Below, piece by piece: positions 5,886 through 11,271 of a stretch of 11,271 bases of DNA. Every line of letters starts with the position of its first letter. Positions within the stretch are counted from its first letter, which is position 1. The notes below the pieces were generated by a model. It made no database searches and was not told the DNA's origin. It worked only from the letters and a program-made list of their open reading frames with translations. Source of the stretch: CAZECE01 sp964510525 (GTDB taxonomy: Bacteria; Pseudomonadota; Gammaproteobacteria; Pseudomonadales; JANQJO01); contig CAZECE010000112.1 of NCBI GenBank assembly GCA_964510525.1, positions 1 through 11,271 on the forward strand, in the 5' to 3' direction. The translations under genes and the position numbers were made by a program.

Positions 5886-7714
5886 CAATCAAATATTTTA
5901 AAGTTAGGACGGATGACTTCATTGTTTCTGAAAGACTTGTATTCATCAACCATTCTTAATGTCGCCTTATTTTTATATTCATTTTCGTCTAAGTGATCGA
6001 TGATCGTGGGCGTGATCAAAAACATACGCGCCATCTTTGAACGCTGCTCGTATTTCTGTTTAAAGAACATGCCCGCAATCGGCAAGCTTCCTAAGAAAGG
6101 GACTCGACTTTCGCTGGTATTCACGTAATCAAAAAAGTACCCACCGACCAACAGACTGGCGTTTTCTTCAATGTAAGTCGCCGTGTTGATAAAACTGTTT
6201 TTAATAACCGGTAACTCACCAACCACTCGATCCGTAATCACCCCATCTTCAATCACGACACTCAGATGCACACGACGCTTTGGTGTTGATTCCACAATCC
6301 GTGGGGTAACTTTTAACGTCGATCCCGCTTTCACCTCACGCAGATCAACCTCTTCACGCCCTTCCAGCTGCACATAAAAGGTCTCACTGTTATCAATCAT
6401 CGCCTGATTGTTATTCATAGTAAGCACGGTAGGCTGAGAAATAACCTGACCTTCCCCATTTTGTGATAGAGCTCGTACACGAGACATCAAAGTAGACACA
6501 TCTCCAGTAAAGATCGTGGAGAAATCACCCGCCTTTTGGTAAATCAATTCCGACCCTGAATTCGCTGCCGCACCAAAGTCATTACCAAAGCGCTTGAAGT
6601 TGTCTAAATTATTAAGCCTGAGCGCACCACGATCCCCATTGAGTTGCCACTCAACCCCCAACTCACCGAGCCTATCCGTACTAATTTCTATAATGGAAAC
6701 CTCGATTTGAACTTGAGCGGAGGAATTATCCATCTTTTCAATGAGTTCGCCGTATAGCGGCATCAAAGCAGCGGTATCGTATACAATCACGGAATTGGTC
6801 AGCTCATCCGCCTCAACATAGCTACGTCGAGCCGTTAAGGGTTCATCGACTGATGGATTTAAATTGAGACCGTTTAAGCTCGATTGATCTGTCTCAGGGC
6901 CATTTTCTACTAACGTCTCTAAGCGTTTTAGCAATTCATTTTGTTTTCTGATATCGAGCTGATTACCGCCACGAGGAAGTTGCTGACTGTTTAAAACCGG
7001 ATCCGCATGGAAAATCCGTCGAAGCTTAGTCACAACACCTTCAATTAAGCGTTGCCCCTGACCATCATCAAAATATTGATCCGCCGCCCAAGCGTATTGG
7101 AGCGGGAAAACTTTTAATTCATGCTCATGCGTTTTCTGGACTTTATTATTAAGCGCTTCTTGTTGTAAACGCGCTTCAAGAAGATTAGCTGAACGCTCAA
7201 ATCGCGCGACTAAATGCTTAATGATATCAATATAAGCGGGTGGCCCATGAACATGTAGCAACCCCTCTTCTTTGAGCATCATCCAACGATAACGTTCATC
7301 CCAGATACCCATTTTGATCATGGTTTGTTTGGTTTTCGTTGCATTATCTACGTTAGTATCCACTAATTCAGATACCTGCTCACCGGCATCATAAAAATAC
7401 AGAACTTGACCATCGTAGAACCACAACAAAGAATACAGCGCACTGATTTTGTTCAAGAACTCTTCTGAAGTGGTTTTAAAATTAGCGTTTACACGCTGCA
7501 TATCACGCCCTTGAATTTTTTCACTTAACACCAAAGCAAACCCTTGTTCAGAGGCAAAACTTTCCAACAATTGAACCAAACCTTCATTGATAGAAACATG
7601 TTGATAAGATTTGGTACGCCAATCGTAATCGATGGCGAACACCGAAGTACATAAGATCGTACAAAAGAAAATTGCGGTGCATACCTTTAGTTTTTTCATT
7701 GTTGATTTACTCAT
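5885..7714 (-). CDS. sctC: Type III secretion outer-membrane secretin SctC (YscC/InvG/EscC family)
   Basis: A 609-residue secretin that forms the outer-membrane pore through which the needle passes. A Sec signal peptide is clear (basic MKKLK, hydrophobic core, probable cleavage after SVFA at residue 27). An N0 domain follows (INEGLVQLLESFASEQGFALVLSEKIQGRD), with the T3SS-specific WFYDGQVLYFYDA stretch, then N1/N3 modules containing VFPLQYAWAADQ. The secretin core follows (about 330-570), including VEVSII-like IEVSIIEISTD, GQVISQPTVLTMNN and the signature VPFLGSLPIAG (538-548) with FLITPTIID near the end. The C-terminal tail is short, and no pilotin gene is visible in the window. The start could instead be the second methionine (base 7699, MKK...), which gives a more conventional signal peptide. 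The gene follows the CesT-type chaperone after 29 bases and overlaps sctD by one base. Confidence 0.96.
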   Translation of the reverse strand: MSKSTMKKLKVCTAIFFCTILCTSVFAIDYDWRTKSYQHVSINEGLVQLLESFASEQGFALVLSEKIQGRDMQRVNANFKTTSEEFLNKISALYSLLWFYDGQVLYFYDAGEQVSELVDTNVDNATKTKQTMIKMGIWDERYRWMMLKEEGLLHVHGPPAYIDIIKHLVARFERSANLLEARLQQEALNNKVQKTHEHELKVFPLQYAWAADQYFDDGQGQRLIEGVVTKLRRIFHADPVLNSQQLPRGGNQLDIRKQNELLKRLETLVENGPETDQSSLNGLNLNPSVDEPLTARRSYVEADELTNSVIVYDTAALMPLYGELIEKMDNSSAQVQIEVSIIEISTDRLGELGVEWQLNGDRGALRLNNLDNFKRFGNDFGAAANSGSELIYQKAGDFSTIFTGDVSTLMSRVRALSQNGEGQVISQPTVLTMNNNQAMIDNSETFYVQLEGREEVDLREVKAGSTLKVTPRIVESTPKRRVHLSVVIEDGVITDRVVGELPVIKNSFINTATYIEENASLLVGGYFFDYVNTSESRVPFLGSLPIAGMFFKQKYEQRSKMARMFLITPTIIDHLDENEYKNKATLRMVDEYKSFRNNEVIRPNFKIFD

Positions 7715-7743
7715 TCGAAAAACTCATTTCTTTAAGTTGGACA

Positions 7744-8214
7744 TCAATCGGTTCTGAATTCGATGGGAATATCGCTTAATTCTCCCATTCTCAAAATTTT
7801 GTCCATCAAATTTTTATAGGTTTCAGCAACATTAATAAAATTACCTAACGAAGATTCAAATTCAGTTTCATTGATACCATCAACAGGCACCCGCAAATAC
7901 CCATTAACACTATTGGTAGTGTTGTCTATATAAAAACAAACCTCATGCTCTTTCATGTCAAAGAGAGTGTGTTTAGCTAAGTCAGACAGCAGCCTGTCTT
8001 TCGTCATGACTTTTTTTGGCAACGTTGCAATCAGGGTTTCAAAAAACAGGTAACGCCGCTCCAATAAAATATCCACTTCAATATTGTCATCAAAGATAAA
8101 GGAATACTTTCCTTCATGGTCTTTGATTAGACCTGATAACTGCATTTTCTCAAAAAACTCAGTTACCATATTTTGATCTGGTTGACCTGCTGTGTTTTCA
8201 TTTTTCATCAGCAT
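7744..8214 (-). CDS. CesT-family T3SS class I chaperone in the yscB position
   Basis: A 156-residue acidic protein with the layout of Tir-chaperone (CesT/SycE/YscB) family members, which dimerise and bind the N-terminal chaperone-binding domain of secreted substrates. The visible pattern is an N-terminal helix (VTEFFEKMQLSGL), a beta sheet (GKYSFIFDDNIEVDILLERRYLFFETLIATLP), a helix before a strand pair (DRLLSDLAKHTLFDMKEHEVCFYID), then a strand/helix end (GYLRVPVDGI...FESSLGNFINVAETYKNLMDKIL). It is the first gene of the leftward operon, before sctC, where YscB (YopN co-chaperone with SycN) is encoded in Yersinia. Its substrate is therefore perhaps a SctW/YopN-type gatekeeper, but this is inferred. 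The start region is duplicated: AGGAAAG-CACT-ATG occurs twice (see the repeat at 8203-8250). I use the gene-proximal ATG at 8214; the third codon is also ATG. Confidence 0.8.
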   Translation of the reverse strand: MLMKNENTAGQPDQNMVTEFFEKMQLSGLIKDHEGKYSFIFDDNIEVDILLERRYLFFETLIATLPKKVMTKDRLLSDLAKHTLFDMKEHEVCFYIDNTTNSVNGYLRVPVDGINETEFESSLGNFINVAETYKNLMDKILRMGELSDIPIEFRTD

Positions 8215-8250
8215 AGTGCTTTCCTATTTCATCAGCATAGTGCTTTCCTA
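8203..8250 (-). repeat. Perfect 24-nt tandem duplication of a ribosome-binding site and start codon
   Basis: Bases 8203-8226 and 8227-8250 are identical 24-nt units. On the minus strand each holds TAGGAAAG, CACT, then ATGCTGATGAAA. The gene-proximal unit starts the chaperone ORF at 8214. The distal unit encodes a five-codon upstream ORF, ATG CTG ATG AAA TAG (8238-8224), whose TAG overlaps the second Shine-Dalgarno sequence. The period is a multiple of three, so the units are in frame but separated by the TAG. Confidence 0.95.
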
Positions 8251-8300
8251 CCTGCAATTTGTGCACCATTTAACTGATATTCGCCCAGTTTCACTAGTTT

Positions 8301-8331
8301 AACTCTGTATCTAAAGTGTGTTTTTCGGTTG
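8301..8331 (-). promoter_or_regulatory. Candidate operator/promoter element upstream of the sctC operon
   Basis: Read toward the chaperone gene, the element is AAAAACACACTTTAG (8325-8311) followed by ATACAGAGT (8310-8302). TACAGAGT is shared exactly with the element before the left-edge gene. AAAAACAC at a similar distance before a TACAG is shared with the element before sctQ. It ends 63-66 bases upstream of the first duplicated ATG at 8238, close to the spacing before the left-edge gene. It lacks the TTTACAAAATAA half, so it is the weakest of the three. No convincing -10/-35 pair was identified. Confidence 0.3.
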
Positions 8332-8340
8332 ATATGAATG

Positions 8341-8470
8341 CTTTTAAAAATAATTAATTACTTGATGATGCATAAATTTCATAATCAATAAAAAAACATT
8401 TTTTGATAATCGGAGACAGTAAAAAATTGTTTCAATTTGAAAAACCTCTGTTTACAAAATAAAAACACTC
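8341..8470. other. AT-rich core of the divergent intergenic region
   Basis: The stretch 8341-8460 is only about 20 percent G+C by hand count, and 8341-8400 about 15 percent, well below the flanking genes. It contains A and T tracts and TAATTAATTA. No ORF longer than about eight codons, no RNA gene and no convincing terminator is visible. Such a segment between divergent virulence operons is a typical target for H-NS-like silencing and for counter-silencing by an activator. That role is inferred from composition only. Confidence 0.5.
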
Positions 8471-8479
8471 TTCTTACAG
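8451..8479 (+). promoter_or_regulatory. Candidate T3SS operator/promoter element upstream of sctQ
   Basis: TTTACAAAATAA (8451-8462), an 11-nt spacer, then TTACAG (8474-8479), oriented toward sctQ. The 12-mer matches exactly the element before the left-edge gene, where the spacer is 10 nt. The inner part AAAAACACTCTTC resembles the sctC-side element. It lies about 120 bases before the sctQ start, leaving an untranslated leader with short repeats. Further downstream, TTGATA (8493-8498) could serve as a -35 box, but its partner (TATACC near 8518) is poor and 19 bases away. Confidence 0.4.
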
Positions 8480-8480
8480 T

Positions 8481-8493
8481 ACTCCTCTGGAGT
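8481..8493. promoter_or_regulatory. Small inverted repeat in the sctQ upstream region
   Basis: ACTCC-TCT-GGAGT is a perfect 5-bp inverted repeat with a 3-nt centre, lying directly after the TTACAG element. It could be a dimer half-site or simply chance. It is too short and lacks the T tract needed for a terminator. Confidence 0.2.
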
Positions 8494-8499
8494 TGATAG

Positions 8500-8544
8500 C
8501 TCTATATCCGTAACCTCTATACCCGTACGCTTTATAGCGGTTTA
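8500..8544 (+). repeat. Three degenerate 15-nt tandem repeats upstream of sctQ
   Basis: The units are CTCTATATCCGTAAC (8500-8514), CTCTATACCCGTACG (8515-8529) and CTTTATAGCGGTTTA (8530-8544). Units 1 and 2 agree at 12 of 15 positions, and units 2 and 3 at 9 of 15. They lie in the stretch between the TTACAG element and the sctQ start. They may be regulator sites or remnants of local duplication. Confidence 0.5.
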
Positions 8545-8567
8545 TCAGGACATAGCTAACGAACTAG

Positions 8568-8595
8568 ATTACAAACAACGAATTACGAACAACTT
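8568..8595 (+). repeat. Degenerate 14-nt tandem repeat abutting the sctQ start
   Basis: ATTACAAACAACGA (8568-8581) is followed by ATTACGAACAACTT (8582-8595), matching at 11 of 14 positions, and ends three bases before the sctQ ATG. It occupies the place of a Shine-Dalgarno sequence, and no GGAG-like core is present. The unstructured, A-rich, G-poor sequence could act as a translation-enhancing standby site. Confidence 0.45.
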
Positions 8596-8598
8596 AAT

Positions 8599-9168
8599 AT
8601 GAATAACGAATCCAATATATCTGAGCAAGATGAAGACGCATTATTACAAGCGTTATTGTCTGATGATGACGAAGGGTTAATTCCAGAACCCGAGAAATAC
8701 ACACAACCGTCATCAGATGAGAAATCACCTGAAAATGAGTTTAATTCAGATGAACTCGAGGCTTTTGAACCATCCCAGCCAGAATCCGGAAAACAACCGG
8801 GATTAAATACGCCAGAAGAGCCACAGCCCATTCGGCAAGACCCAAAATCCACGCAGATTCCACCCAACCAAATGGCTGGCAATCGCGTTTTTGAAGATCA
8901 ACCCAACATCCACACGCCAACTGAACTGGAACCCGCTCAAATTGAGCGAATCCTTCACCAACTTGAGCACCAAGTAACTTGTGAGATTGGGCAGATTAAC
9001 TTAACTCAAACGGAAGCCAACAACTTAACCGTAGGCTCCATACTCAATCTGAACAAAAGTATTCGCACCCCTGTAACCGTAACAAAACACGGAAAAAAAC
9101 TCGCCGAAGCTGACATTGTTGAGATTGAAGGCAATATTGGCATCAAAATAACGAAAATACTCGATTGA
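8599..9168 (+). CDS. sctQ: Short SctQ: single SPOA (FliN/HrcQb-like) C-ring protein with acidic N-terminal tail
   Basis: A 189-residue protein whose C-terminal ~70 residues (118-188) form a SPOA domain like those of SctQ-C, HrcQb and FliN: LTVGSILNLNKSIRTPVTV, then KKLAEADIVEIEGNIGIKITKIL. SPOA domains dimerise to build the pods of the cytoplasmic sorting platform, which receive chaperone-substrate complexes and contact SctL. The first ~100 residues are polar, Asp/Glu/Pro-rich and probably disordered (LLSDDDEGLIPEPEK). Canonical SctQ proteins are about 300 residues with an N-terminal domain and two SPOA domains, so this resembles the split HrcQb form. A partner carrying the rest is not in the window. 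It heads the rightward operon directly before sctR, the usual sctQ position. ATG at 8599 lacks a recognisable Shine-Dalgarno sequence, but it is the only in-frame ATG before residue 92. Confidence 0.87.
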   Translation: MNNESNISEQDEDALLQALLSDDDEGLIPEPEKYTQPSSDEKSPENEFNSDELEAFEPSQPESGKQPGLNTPEEPQPIRQDPKSTQIPPNQMAGNRVFEDQPNIHTPTELEPAQIERILHQLEHQVTCEIGQINLTQTEANNLTVGSILNLNKSIRTPVTVTKHGKKLAEADIVEIEGNIGIKITKILD

Positions 9169-9182
9169 GGTAGTTCCAACAC

Positions 9183-9839
9183 ATGTTTTCAGGTCTTACG
9201 CATCCACTCAATACGATCATAGTATTAGCCGCGGTCGGCATGGTGCCCTTTGTTATGATGGTCGCCACGTCTTTTCTAAAAATTTCAGTGGTGTTAGGTC
9301 TGGTCCGAAACGCCCTAGGCATTCAACAAATCCCACCCAATATGGCGCTATACGCCATCGCCTTAATCCTAACGGTCTATATTATGTACCCAGTTGGACT
9401 CGAAATTGCAGAAGTTGCTGTCAAATATGAGATTGGCTATGACAACTATGACAATGTACTGCAGGCACTTCCAGAGCTCCTCGAACCCTATAAAAATTTC
9501 TTACAACATCACACCAATCATAATTCCACCGATTTTTTTGTCGAACAAGCGAAACGATTGTGGCCAGAAGATCTGGTGCCAGAAGTAGATGCAGATAACG
9601 TCATAGTTTTAGTACCGGCTTTCCTACTCGAGGAATTAACAGAAGCGTTTCAAATGGGTTTTTTAATTTATTTGCCTTTCATCATCATTGATCTCATTGT
9701 TTCCAATATTTTGTTGGCATTAGGCATGATGATGGTAGCCCCTATGACCATCTCTCTGCCCTTTAAATTATTGTTGTTTGTAGTCATTGATGGTTGGCGC
9801 CGACTCACTGAGAGCTTAGTGCTGACCTACATTAATTAA
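9183..9839 (+). CDS. sctR: Type III secretion export-gate protein SctR (YscR/FliP family)
   Basis: A 218-residue polytopic inner-membrane protein. Five SctR subunits form the base of the export-gate channel with SctS and SctT. The signature near the N-terminus is plain: ATSFLKISVVLGLVRNALGIQQIPPN. Hydrophobic segments lie at about 9-30, 52-72, 157-180 and 185-205, separated by a periplasmic/gate domain (about 75-150). VPAFLLEELTEAFQMGFLIYLPF and ISLPFKLLLFVVIDGW are further family motifs. The start at 9183 follows sctQ by 14 bases, with GAGG spanning the sctQ stop codon as the likely ribosome-binding site. Length is typical (about 215-220), with no sign of damage. Confidence 0.97.
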   Translation: MFSGLTHPLNTIIVLAAVGMVPFVMMVATSFLKISVVLGLVRNALGIQQIPPNMALYAIALILTVYIMYPVGLEIAEVAVKYEIGYDNYDNVLQALPELLEPYKNFLQHHTNHNSTDFFVEQAKRLWPEDLVPEVDADNVIVLVPAFLLEELTEAFQMGFLIYLPFIIIDLIVSNILLALGMMMVAPMTISLPFKLLLFVVIDGWRRLTESLVLTYIN

Positions 9840-9868
9840 ATTTTAAAAGAATACGTACCGAGAATATT

Positions 9869-10132
9869 ATGGATAAAGCTGAACTTGTCTCCCTCATTAC
9901 AAAGGCGCTGTATCTTACATTGGTACTCTCCCTACCATCCATTCTAGCCGCCACCATCATGGGGACCCTGGTCAGTATTTTCCAAGCACTCACTCAGGTG
10001 CAAGAACAAAACATCAGTTTCACCGTCAAGTTAATCACCATGGTTATTGTTATATACATGACCTTAGCCTGGATGGGGACCTCGATCTACGATTACACGG
10101 TGCTTATATTTGAACGACTGGATAGGCTTTAA
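9869..10132 (+). CDS. sctS: Type III secretion export-gate protein SctS (YscS/FliQ family)
   Basis: An 87-residue protein with two hydrophobic helices (about 14-38 and 51-72) of the SctS/FliQ family. Four copies wrap the SctR/SctT pore in the export gate. The conserved loop between helices is visible as SIFQALTQVQEQNISFTVKL, matching the family motif FQAxTQIQExTLxFxPK with an unusual S-F-T-V replacing the proline-containing part. It starts 29 bases after sctR and shares one base with sctT (TAATG), suggesting coupled translation. Length is standard (about 86-89). Confidence 0.96.
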   Translation: MDKAELVSLITKALYLTLVLSLPSILAATIMGTLVSIFQALTQVQEQNISFTVKLITMVIVIYMTLAWMGTSIYDYTVLIFERLDRL

Positions 10133-10938
10133 TGTTCCAAGAATCATTTACGGTCGGCATTAACCCTTCAAAAACGTTTTTTTATGGGTATTTATTGGTA
10201 TTACCCAGAGCCATGGCCGCTTTTTCATTTCTCACCGTGTTTTCTCCCGGTATTTTGCAAGGTAAAACCATAAGAAATGCCTTTGTTATGGCTCTCGTCG
10301 CCATTCTAGTCCCTTTGGTTTTGGACCAAACACCTAAAATAAGCCTACACCCTTACGAGGCTATTGTGCTATTTGCGAAAGAGGCCTTAATTGGCATAAT
10401 TATCGGTATTGCATTTGGCTTTCCATTGCTCAGCATCCAGGCTTTTGGCTTCTTAATTGATAACCAGCGTGGCGCCACGGTTGATACATTGATGAATCCA
10501 GCCAGTGAATCAGAAACCACAACGCTCGGTAATACCTTCGATCTTTTCTTCTCAGCTTTTTTCTTAACATCCGGTATTGTCTTTTATTATTTGCATTTTT
10601 TTTACAATACTTACGTCATGTGGCCTATTCACGATTTTTTACCCACATTGGATGCTGATTTTTTGCCTTTGGCTTTGGATCAACTTGACTTAATTTTTAG
10701 ACTCGCGGTAATCATTGGGGGCCCAGTCGTACTGGTAATGTTTCTGTCCGAAATGTCATTGGCATTCATGAATAAGTTTGCGCCACAATTAAATGTATTC
10801 ATCATGGCGATGTCCATTAAAAGTGGCGTAGCACTGTTTGTTTTGTCATTTTATTTTCCTTTTGTGACCTTTATGTTTGAAGATCACATTATTGATGTTC
10901 CCCGCATAACATCCATTATTGAACGCATGCTGACTTAG
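10132..10938 (+). CDS. sctT: Type III secretion export-gate protein SctT (YscT/FliR family)
   Basis: A 268-residue polytopic inner-membrane protein. One SctT closes the SctR5 ring to form the helical export channel that seeds the inner rod. Several hydrophobic helices are visible. Family motifs include LPRAMAAFSFLTVFSP near the N-terminus, KEALIGIIIGIAFGFPLLSIQAFGFLIDNQRGA in the middle (the FliR/YscT E-x-x-x-G and D-x-Q-R-G elements), and EMSLAFMNKFAPQLNVFIMAM toward the C-terminus. It begins at the last base of sctS and is followed 29 bases later by sctU. Length is typical (about 260). It appears intact. Confidence 0.96.
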   Translation: MFQESFTVGINPSKTFFYGYLLVLPRAMAAFSFLTVFSPGILQGKTIRNAFVMALVAILVPLVLDQTPKISLHPYEAIVLFAKEALIGIIIGIAFGFPLLSIQAFGFLIDNQRGATVDTLMNPASESETTTLGNTFDLFFSAFFLTSGIVFYYLHFFYNTYVMWPIHDFLPTLDADFLPLALDQLDLIFRLAVIIGGPVVLVMFLSEMSLAFMNKFAPQLNVFIMAMSIKSGVALFVLSFYFPFVTFMFEDHIIDVPRITSIIERMLT

Positions 10939-10967
10939 CGCCAGAAAAATAGATGTGAGGCAAATCA

Positions 10968-11271
10968 ATGGCTAATGACAGCGGCGGCAGCAAAACGGAA
11001 CAACCCACACCCAAACGTATTCGTGATGCCAAAAAGAAAGGGCAGGTCATTCAAAGTAAAGACATCACGCAAATTGCAGTCACTATTGTTGCCTTTATCT
11101 TTTTTATGCTTTCCGGTCCCTGGACCGTCGATATTTTAAAAACCATGATGCTTCTACCAACACAATACATCGGCCGACCATTTGATTTTGCTTTAATGGA
11201 GTTGAGTGGCACCTTGGTAAAAGAAGGGTTAAAAATAGCGCTTATTTTTTCAGGTGTTATGTCTTTAACGG
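10968..11271 (+). CDS. sctU: Type III secretion switch protein SctU (YscU/FlhB family), 5' part only
   Basis: The first 101 codons plus one base of a gene cut by the right edge. The N-terminus, MANDSGGSKTEQPTPKRIRDAKKKG followed by QVIQSKD, is the highly conserved SctU/FlhB opening (K-T-E-x-P-T-x-K-K/R-I-x-D-A-R/K-x-K-G-x-V-x-x-S-x-D/E). The first transmembrane helix (about 34-50) and the start of the second (about 88 onward) follow. SctU wraps around the export gate. Its cytoplasmic domain, with the autocleaving NPTH motif that controls substrate switching, would lie beyond the window. GAGG at 10957-10960, seven bases before ATG, is a good ribosome-binding site. The gap after sctT is 29 bases. 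Confidence 0.95.
   Translation, partial: MANDSGGSKTEQPTPKRIRDAKKKGQVIQSKDITQIAVTIVAFIFFMLSGPWTVDILKTMMLLPTQYIGRPFDFALMELSGTLVKEGLKIALIFSGVMSLT

Noticed and set aside
8384..8407. A/T hairpin (ATCAATAAAAAA / TTTTTTGAT) as a transcription terminator between the operons
   Set aside because: The stem has no G-C core and is interrupted, and the flanking operons diverge from this region, so no transcript needs to end here.
8203..8595. Short repeats in the intergenic region as a CRISPR array or phage attachment site
   Set aside because: The units are immediately tandem or degenerate, with no unique spacers, and there are no cas, integrase or tRNA genes nearby.
8583..8882. Minus-strand Ser/Cys/Gly-rich open frame opposite sctQ
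   Set aside because: Its serine-rich composition is the antisense image of the Asp/Glu-rich SctQ tail; no domain is visible.
8872..9168. Internal start in sctQ (ATG at 8872) giving a ~98-residue SctQ-C, as known for YscQ
   Set aside because: The position is suggestive, but no Shine-Dalgarno sequence precedes this ATG. With only one SPOA domain in the gene, a separate short product is not needed to explain the sequence.
8599..11271. Flagellar export genes (fliN-fliP-fliQ-fliR-flhB) as an alternative reading of the rightward operon
   Set aside because: The divergent partner operon encodes a secretin, a YscD-type FHA ring protein, a lipoprotein ring with a C-terminal membrane helix and needle/rod proteins, all specific to virulence-type T3SS.

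Overview
The window is a nearly uninterrupted type III secretion system (T3SS) structural locus from a Gram-negative bacterium, probably a gammaproteobacterium. The support for that is an outer-membrane secretin, a Sec-type lipoprotein ring protein, Ysc-like gene order and moderate-to-low GC. The species cannot be named from this sequence. No tRNA, rRNA, transposase, integrase or CRISPR array is visible.

Layout. Two transcription units diverge from a roughly 350-base AT-rich region at about 8251-8598. The leftward (minus-strand) unit runs in the order CesT-type chaperone, sctC (secretin), sctD (inner-membrane ring), a small unassigned gene in the yscE position, sctF (needle), sctG-like TPR chaperone, sctI (inner rod), sctJ (lipoprotein ring), sctK (sorting-platform adaptor) and sctL (ATPase stator). 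This is the order of the Yersinia yscB-C-D-E-F-G-I-J-K-L operon without yscH. After a 106-base gap with its own regulatory-looking sequence, one more minus-strand gene starts at 432 and runs off the left edge. It may be a secreted translocator. The rightward unit is sctQ (short form), sctR, sctS, sctT and the first 101 codons of sctU, cut by the right edge.

How the genes work together. SctC forms the outer-membrane pore. SctD and SctJ form the inner-membrane rings. SctR/S/T/U form the core export gate, and SctI and SctF polymerise into rod and needle. The TPR protein and its small neighbour probably keep SctF monomeric before export. SctK, SctL and SctQ belong to the cytoplasmic sorting platform. 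The ATPase (SctN), its stalk and ruler (SctO/SctP), the SctV export gate, most translocators and the effectors are not in the window and must lie elsewhere.

Most notable points. (1) A shared two-part motif (TTTACAAAATAA, a 10-11 nt spacer, TTACAG) lies before two units, with a degenerate relative before the third. It is a candidate operator for the regulator of this T3SS. (2) A perfect 24-nt tandem duplication covers the ribosome-binding site and start of the chaperone gene and creates a five-codon upstream ORF. (3) The SctQ protein has only one SPOA domain behind an acidic tail. (4) SctD carries a linker of about 115 residues, much of it acidic. (5) The needle protein has an unusually glycine-rich loop.
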